Of a DNA stretch of 64,000 nt, positions 1 through 9,502 are shown one piece after another; position 1 is the first letter of the stretch; every line of letters starts with the position of its first letter. The notes beneath the pieces were generated by a model. That model was not told the origin of the DNA, did not search any database, and worked only from the letters and a program-made list of their open reading frames with translations. Made by a program: the position numbers and the translations under genes. This stretch comes from Shimia gijangensis (GTDB lineage Bacteria > Pseudomonadota > Alphaproteobacteria > Rhodobacterales > Rhodobacteraceae), in the NCBI RefSeq assembly GCF_900142085.1, contig NZ_FQZQ01000005.1:1-64000 (forward strand). Direction: 5' to 3'.

Positions 1-2
1 TC

Positions 3-101
3 CAAACACGCATCACAAACAACACCCCCTCCGAGCGCGCCACAGCCTGCAAACAAGTCGAACGCATCGCCTTGCATAGATTAAAGGATCTGGTGCCCTA
101 A
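3..101 (+). CDS. C-terminal end of an unidentified protein (partial)
   Basis: One frame stays open from the left edge and codes for about 32 residues ending in RLKDLVP before a TAA. A hairpin terminator on the same strand follows within 30 bases, which supports a real gene ending here. The other two forward frames also stop within about 85 bases and read less like protein. The fragment is too short to name. Confidence 0.4.
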   Translation, partial: QTRITNNTPSERATACKQVERIALHRLKDLVP

Positions 102-128
102 GCTTTGCACCGCTCATAACGACAGAAA

Positions 129-162
129 GGCCCGGTCATGCAGATGACAGGGCCCTTTTTTT
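129..162 (+). terminator. Rho-independent terminator
   Basis: An 11-bp stem with one mismatch (129-139 with 144-154) and a GCAG loop is followed by a run of seven T at 156-162 on the plus strand. It would end the gene entering from the left edge. The minus-strand bhc operon ends at 182, and the same hairpin could help there, but that side has only a short T run. Confidence 0.8.
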
Positions 163-181
163 ACTTGCTTGGATGAGATGC

Positions 182-1147
182 TCAAAAGTCGACTTCGATC
201 GCCACGCCTTTTGCGATTGCCAGGTCAACCACCGATGCCGCCACAGCCAGATCCTGAAGACCGACCCCTGTGCCATCAAACAGCGTCACTTCATCGTCAC
301 TCTTGCGACCGCGATGTGTGCCATTAATGACCGCGCCAATTTCATTGATGTCACTTTCGGCCTTGGTTCCCGCGCAAACCGCATGCTGGCTTTCGCCAAG
401 TGAGATTGCCTGCGCGACCTCATCGGTGAACACACTGGCGCGTTCGATCAATGCAGGTTCTACTTCTTGCTTACCCACGGTGTCTGTTCCCATGCAGGCG
501 ATATGCGTGCCGTCACTGACGTGGTGGGACATCAGACTTGCTTCAAAAGACGACGTGATGGTGATAATCACATCTGCCTCGTGCAATCCGTCCAGCTCCA
601 CGGCTTCAAACGGCAGACCGGCTTGTGTTGCGACCTTTTCCAAGTTTGGCAACATTTCCGGATGCAGGTTCCAGCCGATCACCTTATCGAAGTTCCGCTG
701 CTCAAGTGCCGCCCGCAGCTGGAATGTCGCCTGATGGCCTGCTCCGACCATACCAATCACTTTGGCATCAGAACGCGCCAAATGCTTGATCGACACTGAA
801 GACGCCGCTGCAGTGCGCAGCGCAGTCAGCAAATTGCCTCCAACCATCGCACTGGCTTTGCCCGTATCGGGATCGAATAAGAACACTGTTGATTGGTGAT
901 TGATCAAGCCGCGTTTCTCAAGATTGTGTGGCCAGTAACCACCCGCCTTCAATCCCAATGCGGCCCCCGCCCGATCAAACCCGCCTTTGAAGCCGTAAAG
1001 CGCCTCTTCGTGCCCAATGGCTTCTCGAATGACTGGGAAGTTATGAGCATCCCCCGACGCCATCGAAGAAAACACCTTTTCAACGGCCCCAAAGGCCGCC
1101 TCTCGGGTCATCAGGCCCGCAATTTCTCTTTCAGGAACAATCCACAT
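182..1147 (-). CDS. bhcD: Iminosuccinate reductase BhcD (ornithine cyclodeaminase/mu-crystallin family)
   Basis: Last gene of the beta-hydroxyaspartate cycle operon. In that cycle BhcD reduces iminosuccinate to L-aspartate, which regenerates the amino donor for BhcA. The product of about 321 residues has the ornithine-cyclodeaminase/mu-crystallin fold, with a central Rossmann motif GMVGAGHQATFQ. The frame is open further upstream, but the ATG at 1147 (MWIVPERE) has an AAGGAG site nine bases before it and lies after the bhcC stop, so it was chosen. Taken alone it would be called ornithine cyclodeaminase; the gene order bhcA-B-C-D with a divergent IclR regulator is what points to BhcD. Confidence 0.93.
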   Translation of the reverse strand: MWIVPEREIAGLMTREAAFGAVEKVFSSMASGDAHNFPVIREAIGHEEALYGFKGGFDRAGAALGLKAGGYWPHNLEKRGLINHQSTVFLFDPDTGKASAMVGGNLLTALRTAAASSVSIKHLARSDAKVIGMVGAGHQATFQLRAALEQRNFDKVIGWNLHPEMLPNLEKVATQAGLPFEAVELDGLHEADVIITITSSFEASLMSHHVSDGTHIACMGTDTVGKQEVEPALIERASVFTDEVAQAISLGESQHAVCAGTKAESDINEIGAVINGTHRGRKSDDEVTLFDGTGVGLQDLAVAASVVDLAIAKGVAIEVDF

Positions 1148-1227
1148 CGCACCCGCTCCTTCATTCATCTTGTTAGAAATACTCCGGGGAAGCTTGAGGG
1201 GGCTGGCCCCCTCATCCCATCCACCGA

Positions 1228-2394
1228 TTAAAACGCTTTCCCGCGTGCTGACACGGGCCACAAAGTTTCTACCTTGCCGTTTCGCACACCGACATACCAA
1301 TCATGCACATTGCAGGTTGGATCGCAGTGGCCGGGCACGAGGCGTAATTTGTCATTCACGCTCAACACGCCATCCGGATCGCCCACGACCCCATGCTCAT
1401 CCGAACACTTCAGATACTCGACCGCATCATCACGGCCAAATACGGTTGGCAATCCACTATCCACGGATTGCGCTTTTAAACCTGCATCCACAATGGCTTT
1501 GTCAGCCTTGGTGTGGCTCATCACCGAAGTCAGAATGAACAGGGCATTGTCCCATTCCCCCTGATCTATACGATTGCCAGCCTTGTCCAGAATACGACCA
1601 TAGTCTGCATCCATAAACGCGTAAGATCCACACTGGAGCTCGTTGTATACACCTGAATTGCTCTCGAAATAGTACGACCCAGTCCCGCCACCAGACACCA
1701 ATTCGCATGTGATACCTTCGGCCTTCAACCCATCCACGGCGTCCCGCACCATAGCAATCGCGACGTCCAATTTGGCTTTGCGGTCTTCATAACTGTCCAT
1801 GTGCTGCATCGCACCCTGATAGGCTTGAATTCCGGTGAACTTTAGGTTCTCTGCAGCGTCAATCGCCTTGGCGATCTCAACAACGGCCTCGGTCGAGTTG
1901 ACGCCACAGCGTCCCGCACCACAGTCAATCTCGATAAAGATTTCCAAAGTTGTGCCGTGTTTGACGGCAGCCGCAGAAAGGTCTGCCACGTTGTCCAGAT
2001 CATCCACACACACAATGATGCGCGAGCCCAGTTTGGGCAGCTGCGCAAGGCGGTCAACTTTCAAAGGATCACGTACCTGATTGGATACAAGCACGTCCTT
2101 GATGCCACCGCGCACGAACACTTCGGCCTCAGACACTTTTTGGCAGCACACACCAACTGCGCCACCCAGTTCTTCCTGAAGTTTGGCGACATCCACGGAT
2201 TTGTGCATTTTTCCGTGTACCCGATGCCGCATACCATGTGCCGCTGCGTAATCGCCCATCTTCTTTATGTTACGCTCCAGCGCATCCAGATCCAGGATTA
2301 GCGCCGGGGTCTGGATGTCAGCCTCGTCCATACCTGGCAGAGCCGGCACATCAAAGCCCACGATCAATTCGTCAAATTTAGTTTGTGCATTCAT
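1228..2394 (-). CDS. bhcC: Beta-hydroxyaspartate aldolase BhcC (D-threonine aldolase-like, PLP)
   Basis: Condenses glycine with glyoxylate to (2R,3S)-beta-hydroxyaspartate, the carbon-joining step of the cycle. The protein of about 388 residues belongs to the fold-type III D-threonine aldolase/alanine racemase N-terminal family. The motif RVHGKMHKS near residue 62 holds the PLP lysine, and PGHCDPT near the C-terminus supplies the metal-binding His and Asp. An in-frame GTG lies three codons upstream, but the ATG at 2394 has GGAG eight bases before it. It sits 17 bases after bhcB in one operon. Confidence 0.94.
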   Translation of the reverse strand: MNAQTKFDELIVGFDVPALPGMDEADIQTPALILDLDALERNIKKMGDYAAAHGMRHRVHGKMHKSVDVAKLQEELGGAVGVCCQKVSEAEVFVRGGIKDVLVSNQVRDPLKVDRLAQLPKLGSRIIVCVDDLDNVADLSAAAVKHGTTLEIFIEIDCGAGRCGVNSTEAVVEIAKAIDAAENLKFTGIQAYQGAMQHMDSYEDRKAKLDVAIAMVRDAVDGLKAEGITCELVSGGGTGSYYFESNSGVYNELQCGSYAFMDADYGRILDKAGNRIDQGEWDNALFILTSVMSHTKADKAIVDAGLKAQSVDSGLPTVFGRDDAVEYLKCSDEHGVVGDPDGVLSVNDKLRLVPGHCDPTCNVHDWYVGVRNGKVETLWPVSARGKAF

Positions 2395-2411
2395 GTTCTT
2401 CACTCCGATGT

Positions 2412-3365
2412 TCAGCTGTTCATCCAGGGCAATTTGTCGAGATCGACATTACCACCGGTGATGATGACACCCACGCGTTTTCCCGCGAAGACTTCTTTAT
2501 TCTTGAGGATGGTGGCCAGCGGCACAGCCGAGGAAGGCTCCATCACAATCTTCATACGCGCCCAGATAAGACGCATCGCATCGATAATTTCTTGCTCTGA
2601 CGCGGTCAGAATGTCTGTCACGTGACTGGACACGAAATGCCAGGTCAAATCCTTGAGCGGCACCTTGAGCCCATCGGCCACAGTGACGGGTGCGTCGTCT
2701 GCAATGATGCGACCCGCCTTGAACGACCGATAGGCATCGTCAGCCTGTTCGGGTTCCGCAGCATAAATCGCTGTCTCTGATGCAAGGGTCGACAGGGTCA
2801 AACAAGTGCCTGAAATCATGCCGCCACCGCCAATTGGCGCAATCACAGCGTCCAGACCACCGGTTTGCTCAATCAATTCGCGCGAACAGGTCCCCTGCCC
2901 GGCAATGACGCGCGGATCATTATAGGGATGTACAAAATCGGCACCGGTGCGTTCCTGTACCTCGGCAAAGACCGCTTCGCGGCCGGTTGTGGATGGTTCA
3001 CATTCGGTGATCTGGCCACCATAGCCGATCACTGCGTCCTTTTTTGCCTGCGGGGCGGTATGCGGCATTACCACATGGCATGGAATTCCCCGTCGACCGG
3101 CCGCATAGGACAAAGACAGTGCGTGATTGCCCGAGCTGTGCGTTGCCACCCCGCGCGCCGCTTGCTCATCGCTAAGACCGAACACTGCGTTTGACGCACC
3201 ACGCACCTTAAACGCGGCTGCTTTTTGAAAGTTTTCACACTTAAAAAACAGGTTAGCGCCGGTCAATTCGTTCAGAAACGAAGACGTCAGGACAGGCGTT
3301 TCATGCACATAAGGCCTGATGCGTTCATGCGCGGTCAGCATGTCGTCAAAGGTAGGAATAATCAT
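2412..3365 (-). CDS. bhcB: Beta-hydroxyaspartate dehydratase BhcB (serine/threonine dehydratase family)
   Basis: PLP fold-type II enzyme of about 317 residues that dehydrates beta-hydroxyaspartate to iminosuccinate. The PLP lysine lies in AAAFKVRGASNA near residue 53, and the phosphate-binding glycine loop is GGGGMISG. The start MIIPTFDDML at 3365 has AAGGA upstream. A second ATG at 3383 overlaps the bhcA stop (TGATG) and could be a coupled start with six extra residues. By homology alone it resembles threonine dehydratase or EutB; the operon identifies it as BhcB. Confidence 0.93.
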   Translation of the reverse strand: MIIPTFDDMLTAHERIRPYVHETPVLTSSFLNELTGANLFFKCENFQKAAAFKVRGASNAVFGLSDEQAARGVATHSSGNHALSLSYAAGRRGIPCHVVMPHTAPQAKKDAVIGYGGQITECEPSTTGREAVFAEVQERTGADFVHPYNDPRVIAGQGTCSRELIEQTGGLDAVIAPIGGGGMISGTCLTLSTLASETAIYAAEPEQADDAYRSFKAGRIIADDAPVTVADGLKVPLKDLTWHFVSSHVTDILTASEQEIIDAMRLIWARMKIVMEPSSAVPLATILKNKEVFAGKRVGVIITGGNVDLDKLPWMNS

Positions 3366-3382
3366 GTCGACGGTATCCTTCA

Positions 3383-4573
3383 TCACGCAGCCGCTTTGAG
3401 GGTGTAACCCGTGGTTTGCCGATAGACTTCCTGCGCGGCGGCCACACCCGATCCAAGTTGGATATCGAGCCCAATGTCGACCATGCACATCTCGGCGGTG
3501 GCGATACCAGACAAGGCCATCACATCAGTCAGCGATCCAAGGTGGCCAATCCGGAACACTTTGCCGGCAACCTCACCCAATCCGACACCGAAGGCGACTC
3601 CGTATACATCCGCAGCATGGCTGACGATGTCAGTCGCATTGAACCCTTCCGGAGTCATAATAGCGCTGACGCTGTCGGAGTAGAGATCCGGCGACTGTGC
3701 GCAGAGGGTCAGGCCCCATGCATTCACAGCGGCGCGAACCCCGTTGGCAATGCGGTTGTGACGGGTAAAGACGTTCTCCAGCCCCTCATTCAGCAACATC
3801 TCGGTCGCCAGCTTCAGCCCGTTCAACAGGCCCACTGCAGGCGTGTAGGGATAGGCGTTGTTGGCATAGCCCGCCGCCATATCGCGAATGTCAAAAAAGG
3901 TGCGCGGCAGGGTTGCGGTTTCCACCTGTGCCATGGCTTTGGGCGAAAAGCCGATGATGGCCAGACCAGCGGGCAGCATAAAGCCCTTTTGCGAGCCGGT
4001 CACAGCGATGTCGACGCCCCATTCGTCCATGCGGAAATCCATCGAACCAATCGACGACACACCATCCACATACAAGAGCGCCGGGTGGCCCGCATTGTCG
4101 AGTGCGCGGCGCACGCCAGCGATATCGCTTTTGACGCCGGTGGCGGTCTCGTTATGGGTCGCCAGAACAACCTTGATCTCGTGGTTTTTGTCGGCGCGCA
4201 GGATCTCTTCGTAGCGATCCGTTGGAACGCCAGCGCCCCAGGCCGCTTCGACGATCTGCATGTCCAGCCCGTGGCGGGTGCACATGTCGATCCAGCGATG
4301 GCTGAACATGCCATTGCGCGCCGCGAGAACCTTATCCCCGGCTGACAGCGTGTTGGTCAGCGCGGTTTCCCAGCCACCGGTGCCGGTTGACGGGAACACG
4401 AAAACCTCAGCCGTTTTGCTTTTCAGAACTTGCTTCACGCCGTCCAGCGCGGGGTGCAGAATTTCGGCAAACAATGACGAGCGGTGATCCAGCGTCGGCA
4501 TATCGGCCGCACGACGCAAGGCTTCGGGCATGTTGGTCGGGCCGGGAATGAATACAGGATTTTGAAAGCTCAT
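3383..4573 (-). CDS. bhcA: L-aspartate:glyoxylate aminotransferase BhcA (class V)
   Basis: First gene of the operon. It transfers the amino group of aspartate to glyoxylate, giving glycine and oxaloacetate, the net product of the cycle. The 396-residue class V aminotransferase begins with FIPGPTNMPEALR and has the PLP lysine at K196 in GSQKGFMLPAGL. It resembles serine-glyoxylate aminotransferase, which is the usual automatic name. The start has a strong site (AAGAGGAGG, five bases before ATG). The divergent IclR gene bhcR lies 196 bp upstream. Confidence 0.95.
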   Translation of the reverse strand: MSFQNPVFIPGPTNMPEALRRAADMPTLDHRSSLFAEILHPALDGVKQVLKSKTAEVFVFPSTGTGGWETALTNTLSAGDKVLAARNGMFSHRWIDMCTRHGLDMQIVEAAWGAGVPTDRYEEILRADKNHEIKVVLATHNETATGVKSDIAGVRRALDNAGHPALLYVDGVSSIGSMDFRMDEWGVDIAVTGSQKGFMLPAGLAIIGFSPKAMAQVETATLPRTFFDIRDMAAGYANNAYPYTPAVGLLNGLKLATEMLLNEGLENVFTRHNRIANGVRAAVNAWGLTLCAQSPDLYSDSVSAIMTPEGFNATDIVSHAADVYGVAFGVGLGEVAGKVFRIGHLGSLTDVMALSGIATAEMCMVDIGLDIQLGSGVAAAQEVYRQTTGYTLKAAA

Positions 4574-4769
4574 GTCAGCCTCCTCTTGGGAATGTCCGGG
4601 TCAATTTATAGGTGCATTGGTTGTGAGTAAATTTTTTTGAAAAGGTTTTTCAAAATCAAATAATCCAGATAAACGTACACAAATTCAAAATGTTACATTT
4701 TTTTATTGAGTGAATTCAATTTTCAAAGTATTTCTTAAAATGACCAGATCACAGCCCAAAGGCCCCATA
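4574..4769. promoter_or_regulatory. bhcA-bhcR divergent promoter with inverted repeat
   Basis: This AT-rich region separates the bhc operon from its regulator. It contains a perfect 9-bp inverted repeat, TTTTGAAAA-GGT-TTTTCAAAA, at 4635-4655, and a related half-site (TTTTCAA) near 4725 next to a TGAATTCA palindrome at 4711-4718. The perfect repeat is a plausible IclR-type operator for BhcR; binding is inferred from position and symmetry only. Confidence 0.65.
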
Positions 4770-5597
4770 ATGCAGCCACCACTCCGCAAGAAAGGCCGCC
4801 CCAAGGCGTTCAACTCCGACGCTGCGGCAAACCCGATTCAATCGCTGGATCGGGCGTTGATCGTGCTGGAAACCCTTGCCGGGCACTCGGGTCTTACCTT
4901 GTCTGAGATTGCTGAGAAGCTGGATCAGTCCGCAGCCACGATGTACCGGGTACTGACAACACTTGCGGCCCGTGGATTTGTGGAAAGTGAGCCGCAGACG
5001 CAGGAATGGCACATTGGCCCGGCCTCGTTTCGGCTGGGTTCAGCGTTTTTGCGACGCTCCAGTGTTGTTGAACGGGCGCGCCCGGTGATGCGAACCCTGA
5101 TGGAGGCGACAGGGGAAACTGCCAACCTTGGCATCGAAAAAGACAACATGGTGATGTTCGTCAGCCAGGTGGAAACCCACGAGTCGATCCGGGCGTTCTT
5201 TCCGCCCGGCACCCTGTCGCAGATGCATGCCTCGGGCATTGGCAAGGCGCTCTTGAGCCTGTTCCCCGAACGGCGTCTTGAGCGTTTCCTGCGAGAGCAG
5301 ACCCTAACGGATTTCACGGAAAAAACCCTGAGCGACCCCGACGCTATTCGCGCCGAGATGGCCAGATCGCGCGCGCAGGGGTTTGCGGTGGATGACGAAG
5401 AGAAAAATCTGGGAATGCGCTGCGTCGCCGCGCCGATCACGAACTTCTATGGTGAAGCCGTGGCCGGCATTTCCGTGTCTGGTCCCGTGAGCCGCATGAC
5501 CTCGGACCGTATCCCCGAGGTGGCAGCGCTGGTAAAGGCGGCCGCCGGGGAATTGTCTCAAGGATTGGGGGCAGACACCCCCAACCCTGAAAAGTAG
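4770..5597 (+). CDS. bhcR: IclR-family regulator BhcR
   Basis: Transcription regulator of the bhc operon; in Paracoccus BhcR responds to glyoxylate. The product of about 275 residues has an N-terminal winged helix (roughly residues 22-85, LTLSEIAEKLDQSAATMYRVL) and a C-terminal IclR effector domain (from about 95, ending SGPVSRMTSDRI). The reading frame is also open from an ATG at 4740 and a GTG at 4710. The ATG at 4770 was chosen because AAAGG precedes it and the extra residues look non-conserved. It converges with guaD, with only four bases between the stops. Confidence 0.9.
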   Translation: MQPPLRKKGRPKAFNSDAAANPIQSLDRALIVLETLAGHSGLTLSEIAEKLDQSAATMYRVLTTLAARGFVESEPQTQEWHIGPASFRLGSAFLRRSSVVERARPVMRTLMEATGETANLGIEKDNMVMFVSQVETHESIRAFFPPGTLSQMHASGIGKALLSLFPERRLERFLREQTLTDFTEKTLSDPDAIRAEMARSRAQGFAVDDEEKNLGMRCVAAPITNFYGEAVAGISVSGPVSRMTSDRIPEVAALVKAAAGELSQGLGADTPNPEK

Positions 5598-5601
5598 CGG
5601 C

Positions 5602-6936
5602 TCAGGCAGAGCGCAGAGCACGCGCTGGTGGCAGATCCACACCCTTTTGCGCACGCCCTGCCACATAGACCTGTTCGACCGACCGGTCGTCGCCCATGAT
5701 CTGCAGAATGAACAGCTCTTCCGACAGGGTTTCTGCGCGCTGAGACCGAAGCGCCATCGCATCGGTGGCCGATGTGTTCAGCACCACGATGTCAGCGTCC
5801 GTACCGGCATGCAGCGTACCGATCCGATCCTGCATTCCCATTGCCACGGCATTGCCGCGCGTGATCCAGTGAAAGGCGCGCAAGGGATGCAGTTTCTGCC
5901 CCTGCAATTGCAGAACTTTGTAGCCTTCGTTCAGAGTTTGCAGCATGGAATAGCTGGTGCCCGCGCCGATATCGGTGGCAATCGCATTGGTGATGCCCTG
6001 CTCTCGCAACCCGCCGTCATCGAACAATCCACTGCCCAGAAACAGGTTTGAGGTCGGGCAGAACACCGGATGCGCGCCCCGCTCAGCGAGCGACGCAATC
6101 TCGCGATCTTCGAGGTGAATGGCGTGCCCCAGAAAGGTCTTTGGCCCCACCAGCCCATAGCGTTCATAAACATCGAGATAGTCGCGGGCCTGTGGGTACA
6201 GCGATTTGGTAAAGGCGATCTCGTCCTTGTTTTCCGACAGATGCGTCTGGACAAAGCAATCGGGGTGTTCTGTCGCAAGCGCCCCCGCCATCTCCATCTG
6301 CTCCGGCGTGGACGTAATAGAAAATCGCGGCGTGATCGCGTAGTGCGCGCGGCCCCGCCCGTGCCAGCGGTCAATCAGCGCCTTGCTGTCGTCATAACCC
6401 GATCGCGGCGTGTCGCGCAGCCCGTCGGGCGCGTTGCGGTCCATCATCACCTTGCCGCCGATCATGCACATGTTGCGGCGCGCGGCTTCGGTGAAATAGG
6501 CATCCGCACTGCCCGCATGAACCGAGCAGAAAGACATTGCTGTCGTCGTCCCGTGGCTGGTCAACAGATCAAAAAACGCACGCGCCATGGCGTCGGCGTG
6601 GCCCTGATCGGCAAAACGCACCTCTTCGGGGAATGTATAGTTGTTCAGCCAGTCCAACAGCTGATCCCCCCAGCTGGCAACCACTTGCACCTGAGGGAAA
6701 TGAATATGCGTGTCGATGAAACCGGCCATCAAAAGATGTGGCCGGTGGTCGACCTCGGTCAGCCCCGGTTGTTTCAGGGCGTCGTAATCTCCAATGGCTT
6801 CGATCTTGCCATCGGCCACAATCAGCGCGCCATCTGCGAAATAGTCATAGGCCTCTGTATCGGCCTCATTCACGGGGTCTGCGTGGAAGTTCAGCACGCG
6901 CCCGCGCAACAGCTGTCTTTGTCCAGAAACGGTCAT
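5602..6936 (-). CDS. guaD: Guanine deaminase
   Basis: Hydrolyses guanine to xanthine and ammonia, feeding the xanthine dehydrogenase encoded upstream. The 444-residue amidohydrolase has the metal-site motifs of the family in order: THIHFPQ near residue 75, HLSEN near 236, GHAIH near 272 and TDIGAG near 325. It is the last gene of a minus-strand operon xdhA-xdhB-xdhC-permease-guaD. The length is normal for guanine deaminase. Confidence 0.94.
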   Translation of the reverse strand: MTVSGQRQLLRGRVLNFHADPVNEADTEAYDYFADGALIVADGKIEAIGDYDALKQPGLTEVDHRPHLLMAGFIDTHIHFPQVQVVASWGDQLLDWLNNYTFPEEVRFADQGHADAMARAFFDLLTSHGTTTAMSFCSVHAGSADAYFTEAARRNMCMIGGKVMMDRNAPDGLRDTPRSGYDDSKALIDRWHGRGRAHYAITPRFSITSTPEQMEMAGALATEHPDCFVQTHLSENKDEIAFTKSLYPQARDYLDVYERYGLVGPKTFLGHAIHLEDREIASLAERGAHPVFCPTSNLFLGSGLFDDGGLREQGITNAIATDIGAGTSYSMLQTLNEGYKVLQLQGQKLHPLRAFHWITRGNAVAMGMQDRIGTLHAGTDADIVVLNTSATDAMALRSQRAETLSEELFILQIMGDDRSVEQVYVAGRAQKGVDLPPARALRSA

Positions 6937-7002
6937 GTTTGATATCCGGTAAAATAGGTGCTGCGGGCGAAGGATGCCGCCCGCAGTCAGGATCAGATTG
7001 GG

Positions 7003-8577
7003 TTATTCCGCCGGAACTTCGTCGACGACGACGTTGGGGTTTTCCAGATCATCTTCCTTGTGGAACATCGGATAGATGAACAGGAACCCAGCCGCGATCA
7101 GATAACCGATGGTCACGCCATCCAGCGTCGGCATATGCAGGCTGGCCGAATGCACGATACCGATGGCTGACATCACGGCACCCGCAAAGGCAAAGCCACC
7201 GGCGTTCTTGAACTTGCCGTCAATGACCGAGGCCACAATCGCCCCCCAGACCAGACCGGTGATGATCGCGCCTTGTGACAGCGCCAGATGCCCCTGGAAA
7301 TGCGCCCCCTGCTGCAAGAGGGCAGCAGTCAGCGCTTCGTCGCCAAGACGTGGCAGACCTTCGACGCCGGTGGCACCAAGCGCGTTCATCAATGAGCCCC
7401 ATTTGATCATCAAAAAGGCCGAGACATGTGGCATCATTGCCAGCGTGACGGCGGCCATGTGGTCGGTTTTCACCGAATGCGCGGTATTGGTGATCAGGCT
7501 GAGCGCCACAAACACCAGAACCGGCGCGGCGGCAGCCACGGGGATCAGGTTGTTGAGGAACGCCAGAAGGCCAAAGAACGCCGCCAACGGGATCACGATG
7601 CCCACACCAATGATATAGCCCGAATGCGCGCCCATGCGTTTATAGGCCGGATGACCGATATAGGCAGTGGTCGGAAAGGGCGAGCCGAACAGCGCACCAA
7701 TCATCGTACCAGCACCATCAATAACCTGACAGGTGGCCACTGGGTAGTGATCCCCCGCAGCTTCGGCACTTTCGACGTTGTTCATGGTCTCGATGAAGTT
7801 ATAGATCTGCACCGGCACCAGCACGAGGAACAGTTCCGGGTTGGCAAAGAGATGCTGAATACCTGCAATCAGGTCACCGAAATAGGGCATCGGCGCGTAG
7901 ACACCCACGCCTTCAAAGCTGACCGAGGCCTTGCCGGTCAGCAACGCCACCATCGTACCGATCAGCAGCGCCAACAGGCCCGCTGGAATGTTGAACGGCA
8001 GGCGGAAACGGCCCACCAGCCCCCAGAGGATGATGATCAGCGAGGCAAAACCAATAAACGGATCTTCAAAGATTGTGGCCAGCGGCACAGTGCCGATAAA
8101 CACCAGCGCGATGCCGCAGAGCGTGCCCAGCATACCGGCGCGCGGTGTCACGCGTTTCAGGAACGGGCCGACAATGGCCCCAAACGCCGCGACGATACCA
8201 CCGATAAAGCCAGCACCGATGCCAACCTGCCAGGCGAGTGTTGCATCGCCTGTCGACCAGTAGATCGGGCCGATCACGCCAAACAGATAGACGAACATCA
8301 CCGGGGTCGAGATGCCATATGGCAGCGCTGTTACGTCCCGGCCATGTTGCGCGGCGGCGCGCTTGGCCAAAACCACATAAACCGCGATGCCTGCCATAAT
8401 CGCCACGGCAGCACCGGGGACAATGCGCCCGAACACGATCTCGGCGGGCATGTTGAACACAAACTGACAAACCCCGGCCAACACCATCAGGTTGATCAGG
8501 TTATCGGTAAACAACGCCCAAAAGGCACTGAAATCGCTGCGATGAAACAGCTTGTAGGTGTAACTCATTTCCGTCAT
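7003..8577 (-). CDS. NCS2-type purine/xanthine permease-like protein
   Basis: Polytopic inner-membrane protein of 524 residues with about 12 hydrophobic segments. It carries the motif NVESAEAAGD near residue 275, typical of nucleobase:cation symporter-2 relatives. It probably imports xanthine, guanine or a related purine for the enzymes on either side. The start at 8577 has GGAGGAGG upstream. The exact substrate cannot be read from sequence. Confidence 0.85.
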   Translation of the reverse strand: MTEMSYTYKLFHRSDFSAFWALFTDNLINLMVLAGVCQFVFNMPAEIVFGRIVPGAAVAIMAGIAVYVVLAKRAAAQHGRDVTALPYGISTPVMFVYLFGVIGPIYWSTGDATLAWQVGIGAGFIGGIVAAFGAIVGPFLKRVTPRAGMLGTLCGIALVFIGTVPLATIFEDPFIGFASLIIILWGLVGRFRLPFNIPAGLLALLIGTMVALLTGKASVSFEGVGVYAPMPYFGDLIAGIQHLFANPELFLVLVPVQIYNFIETMNNVESAEAAGDHYPVATCQVIDGAGTMIGALFGSPFPTTAYIGHPAYKRMGAHSGYIIGVGIVIPLAAFFGLLAFLNNLIPVAAAAPVLVFVALSLITNTAHSVKTDHMAAVTLAMMPHVSAFLMIKWGSLMNALGATGVEGLPRLGDEALTAALLQQGAHFQGHLALSQGAIITGLVWGAIVASVIDGKFKNAGGFAFAGAVMSAIGIVHSASLHMPTLDGVTIGYLIAAGFLFIYPMFHKEDDLENPNVVVDEVPAE

Positions 8578-8607
8578 GACGGACCTCCTCCAGTTACAGG
8601 ATGAGGC

Positions 8608-9498
8608 TCAGACGTGATCCTTTCGGATTGTCTTCTGCCTCACCAATGGATCGCCCTGAGTGGGCGGTTCACTTGCCCCCGGGGGGGCGCTGGTTTCGGC
8701 AGGTTCAGAGGTCAATGCCGTGATCACTTCGGCCACGACTTGCGCGGCGATCACGGACGGCCGCTTGTCGCGGCTACCGCCTGCCCCAATAGGGCAGATC
8801 AACGTGTCGATGGACAGGCCATCGCACTGATTTTTGCACCAAGATTTGAACTTGGCGCGCTTTGTTTTCGAGCCGATCAGCCCGACATAGGCCGCATCAT
8901 TGCGTTCCAGCGCAGCGGATGACAGCAGGAAATCAAGGGCGTGATCGTGGGTGAGCACGACAAAGGCGCTGCGTTTGGGGGCCTGTGCAATGTCGACCTC
9001 GGGCAAGGGCGTCAGCCGGGTCTCGACGTTGGCGTGGCTAAGACCGAGTTCCTCGGCGCGCTGATCAATCAGGACGCATTTCACCGGCATGTGCTGAAAC
9101 AGATCCGCCAGCGCCCGTCCCACATGGCCCGCCCCCAGCACATAGACATGTGGCAGGGCCTGCTCATCCGCGCGGGCGCGCGTTTTCGCTATGTCTTTGG
9201 CTGCCTGATCCATTTCGATCAGGGTAATACGAACCCGCCCGCCACAGCATTGCCCGATCTCCGGGCCCAGCGGCACGTCCATTTCACCCGCCCTGTCACC
9301 ACGTTTCAGCATGGCCCGGGCTTCGTCAATCGCCATATACTCCAGCTGGCCACCACCGATGGTTCCGTTCAGCGCATCCGGCGCGACAAACATGCGCGTG
9401 CCCGCTTCGCGCGGGGATGATCCCCGCACATCCGCAAGGCACACTTCCACAACGCGGTCATGCCGCTCAAAGAAGTCGCTGATATCCACCGAAACCAT
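8608..9498 (-). CDS. xdhC: Xanthine dehydrogenase accessory protein XdhC
   Basis: Molybdenum-cofactor maturation and insertion factor for XdhB, about 296 residues. It shows the XdhC/CoxI N-terminal motif RGSSPREAGTRMFV, the GGGQLEY segment, the GPEIGQCCGG cysteine pair and a C-terminal Rossmann-like region (VLGAGHVGRAL). The ATG at 9498, four bases after the xdhB stop and preceded by AAGGGG, was preferred to an upstream start at 9525 inside xdhB. Confidence 0.94.
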   Translation of the reverse strand: MVSVDISDFFERHDRVVEVCLADVRGSSPREAGTRMFVAPDALNGTIGGGQLEYMAIDEARAMLKRGDRAGEMDVPLGPEIGQCCGGRVRITLIEMDQAAKDIAKTRARADEQALPHVYVLGAGHVGRALADLFQHMPVKCVLIDQRAEELGLSHANVETRLTPLPEVDIAQAPKRSAFVVLTHDHALDFLLSSAALERNDAAYVGLIGSKTKRAKFKSWCKNQCDGLSIDTLICPIGAGGSRDKRPSVIAAQVVAEVITALTSEPAETSAPPGASEPPTQGDPLVRQKTIRKDHV

Positions 9499-9502
9499 CA
9501 GA

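Noticed and set aside
2412-3365. Threonine dehydratase or EutB as the identity of this gene
   Set aside because: The family fits, but the intact bhcA-B-C-D order with divergent bhcR makes BhcB much more likely.
3416-4345. A 309-codon open frame opposite bhcA
   Set aside because: It is antisense to bhcA, with the composition typical of shadow frames and no recognisable motif.
7426-8604. A 392-codon open frame opposite the purine permease gene
   Set aside because: It lies wholly antisense to a clear membrane protein and is low-complexity in His, Arg and Asp; it is a shadow of GC-rich codon usage.
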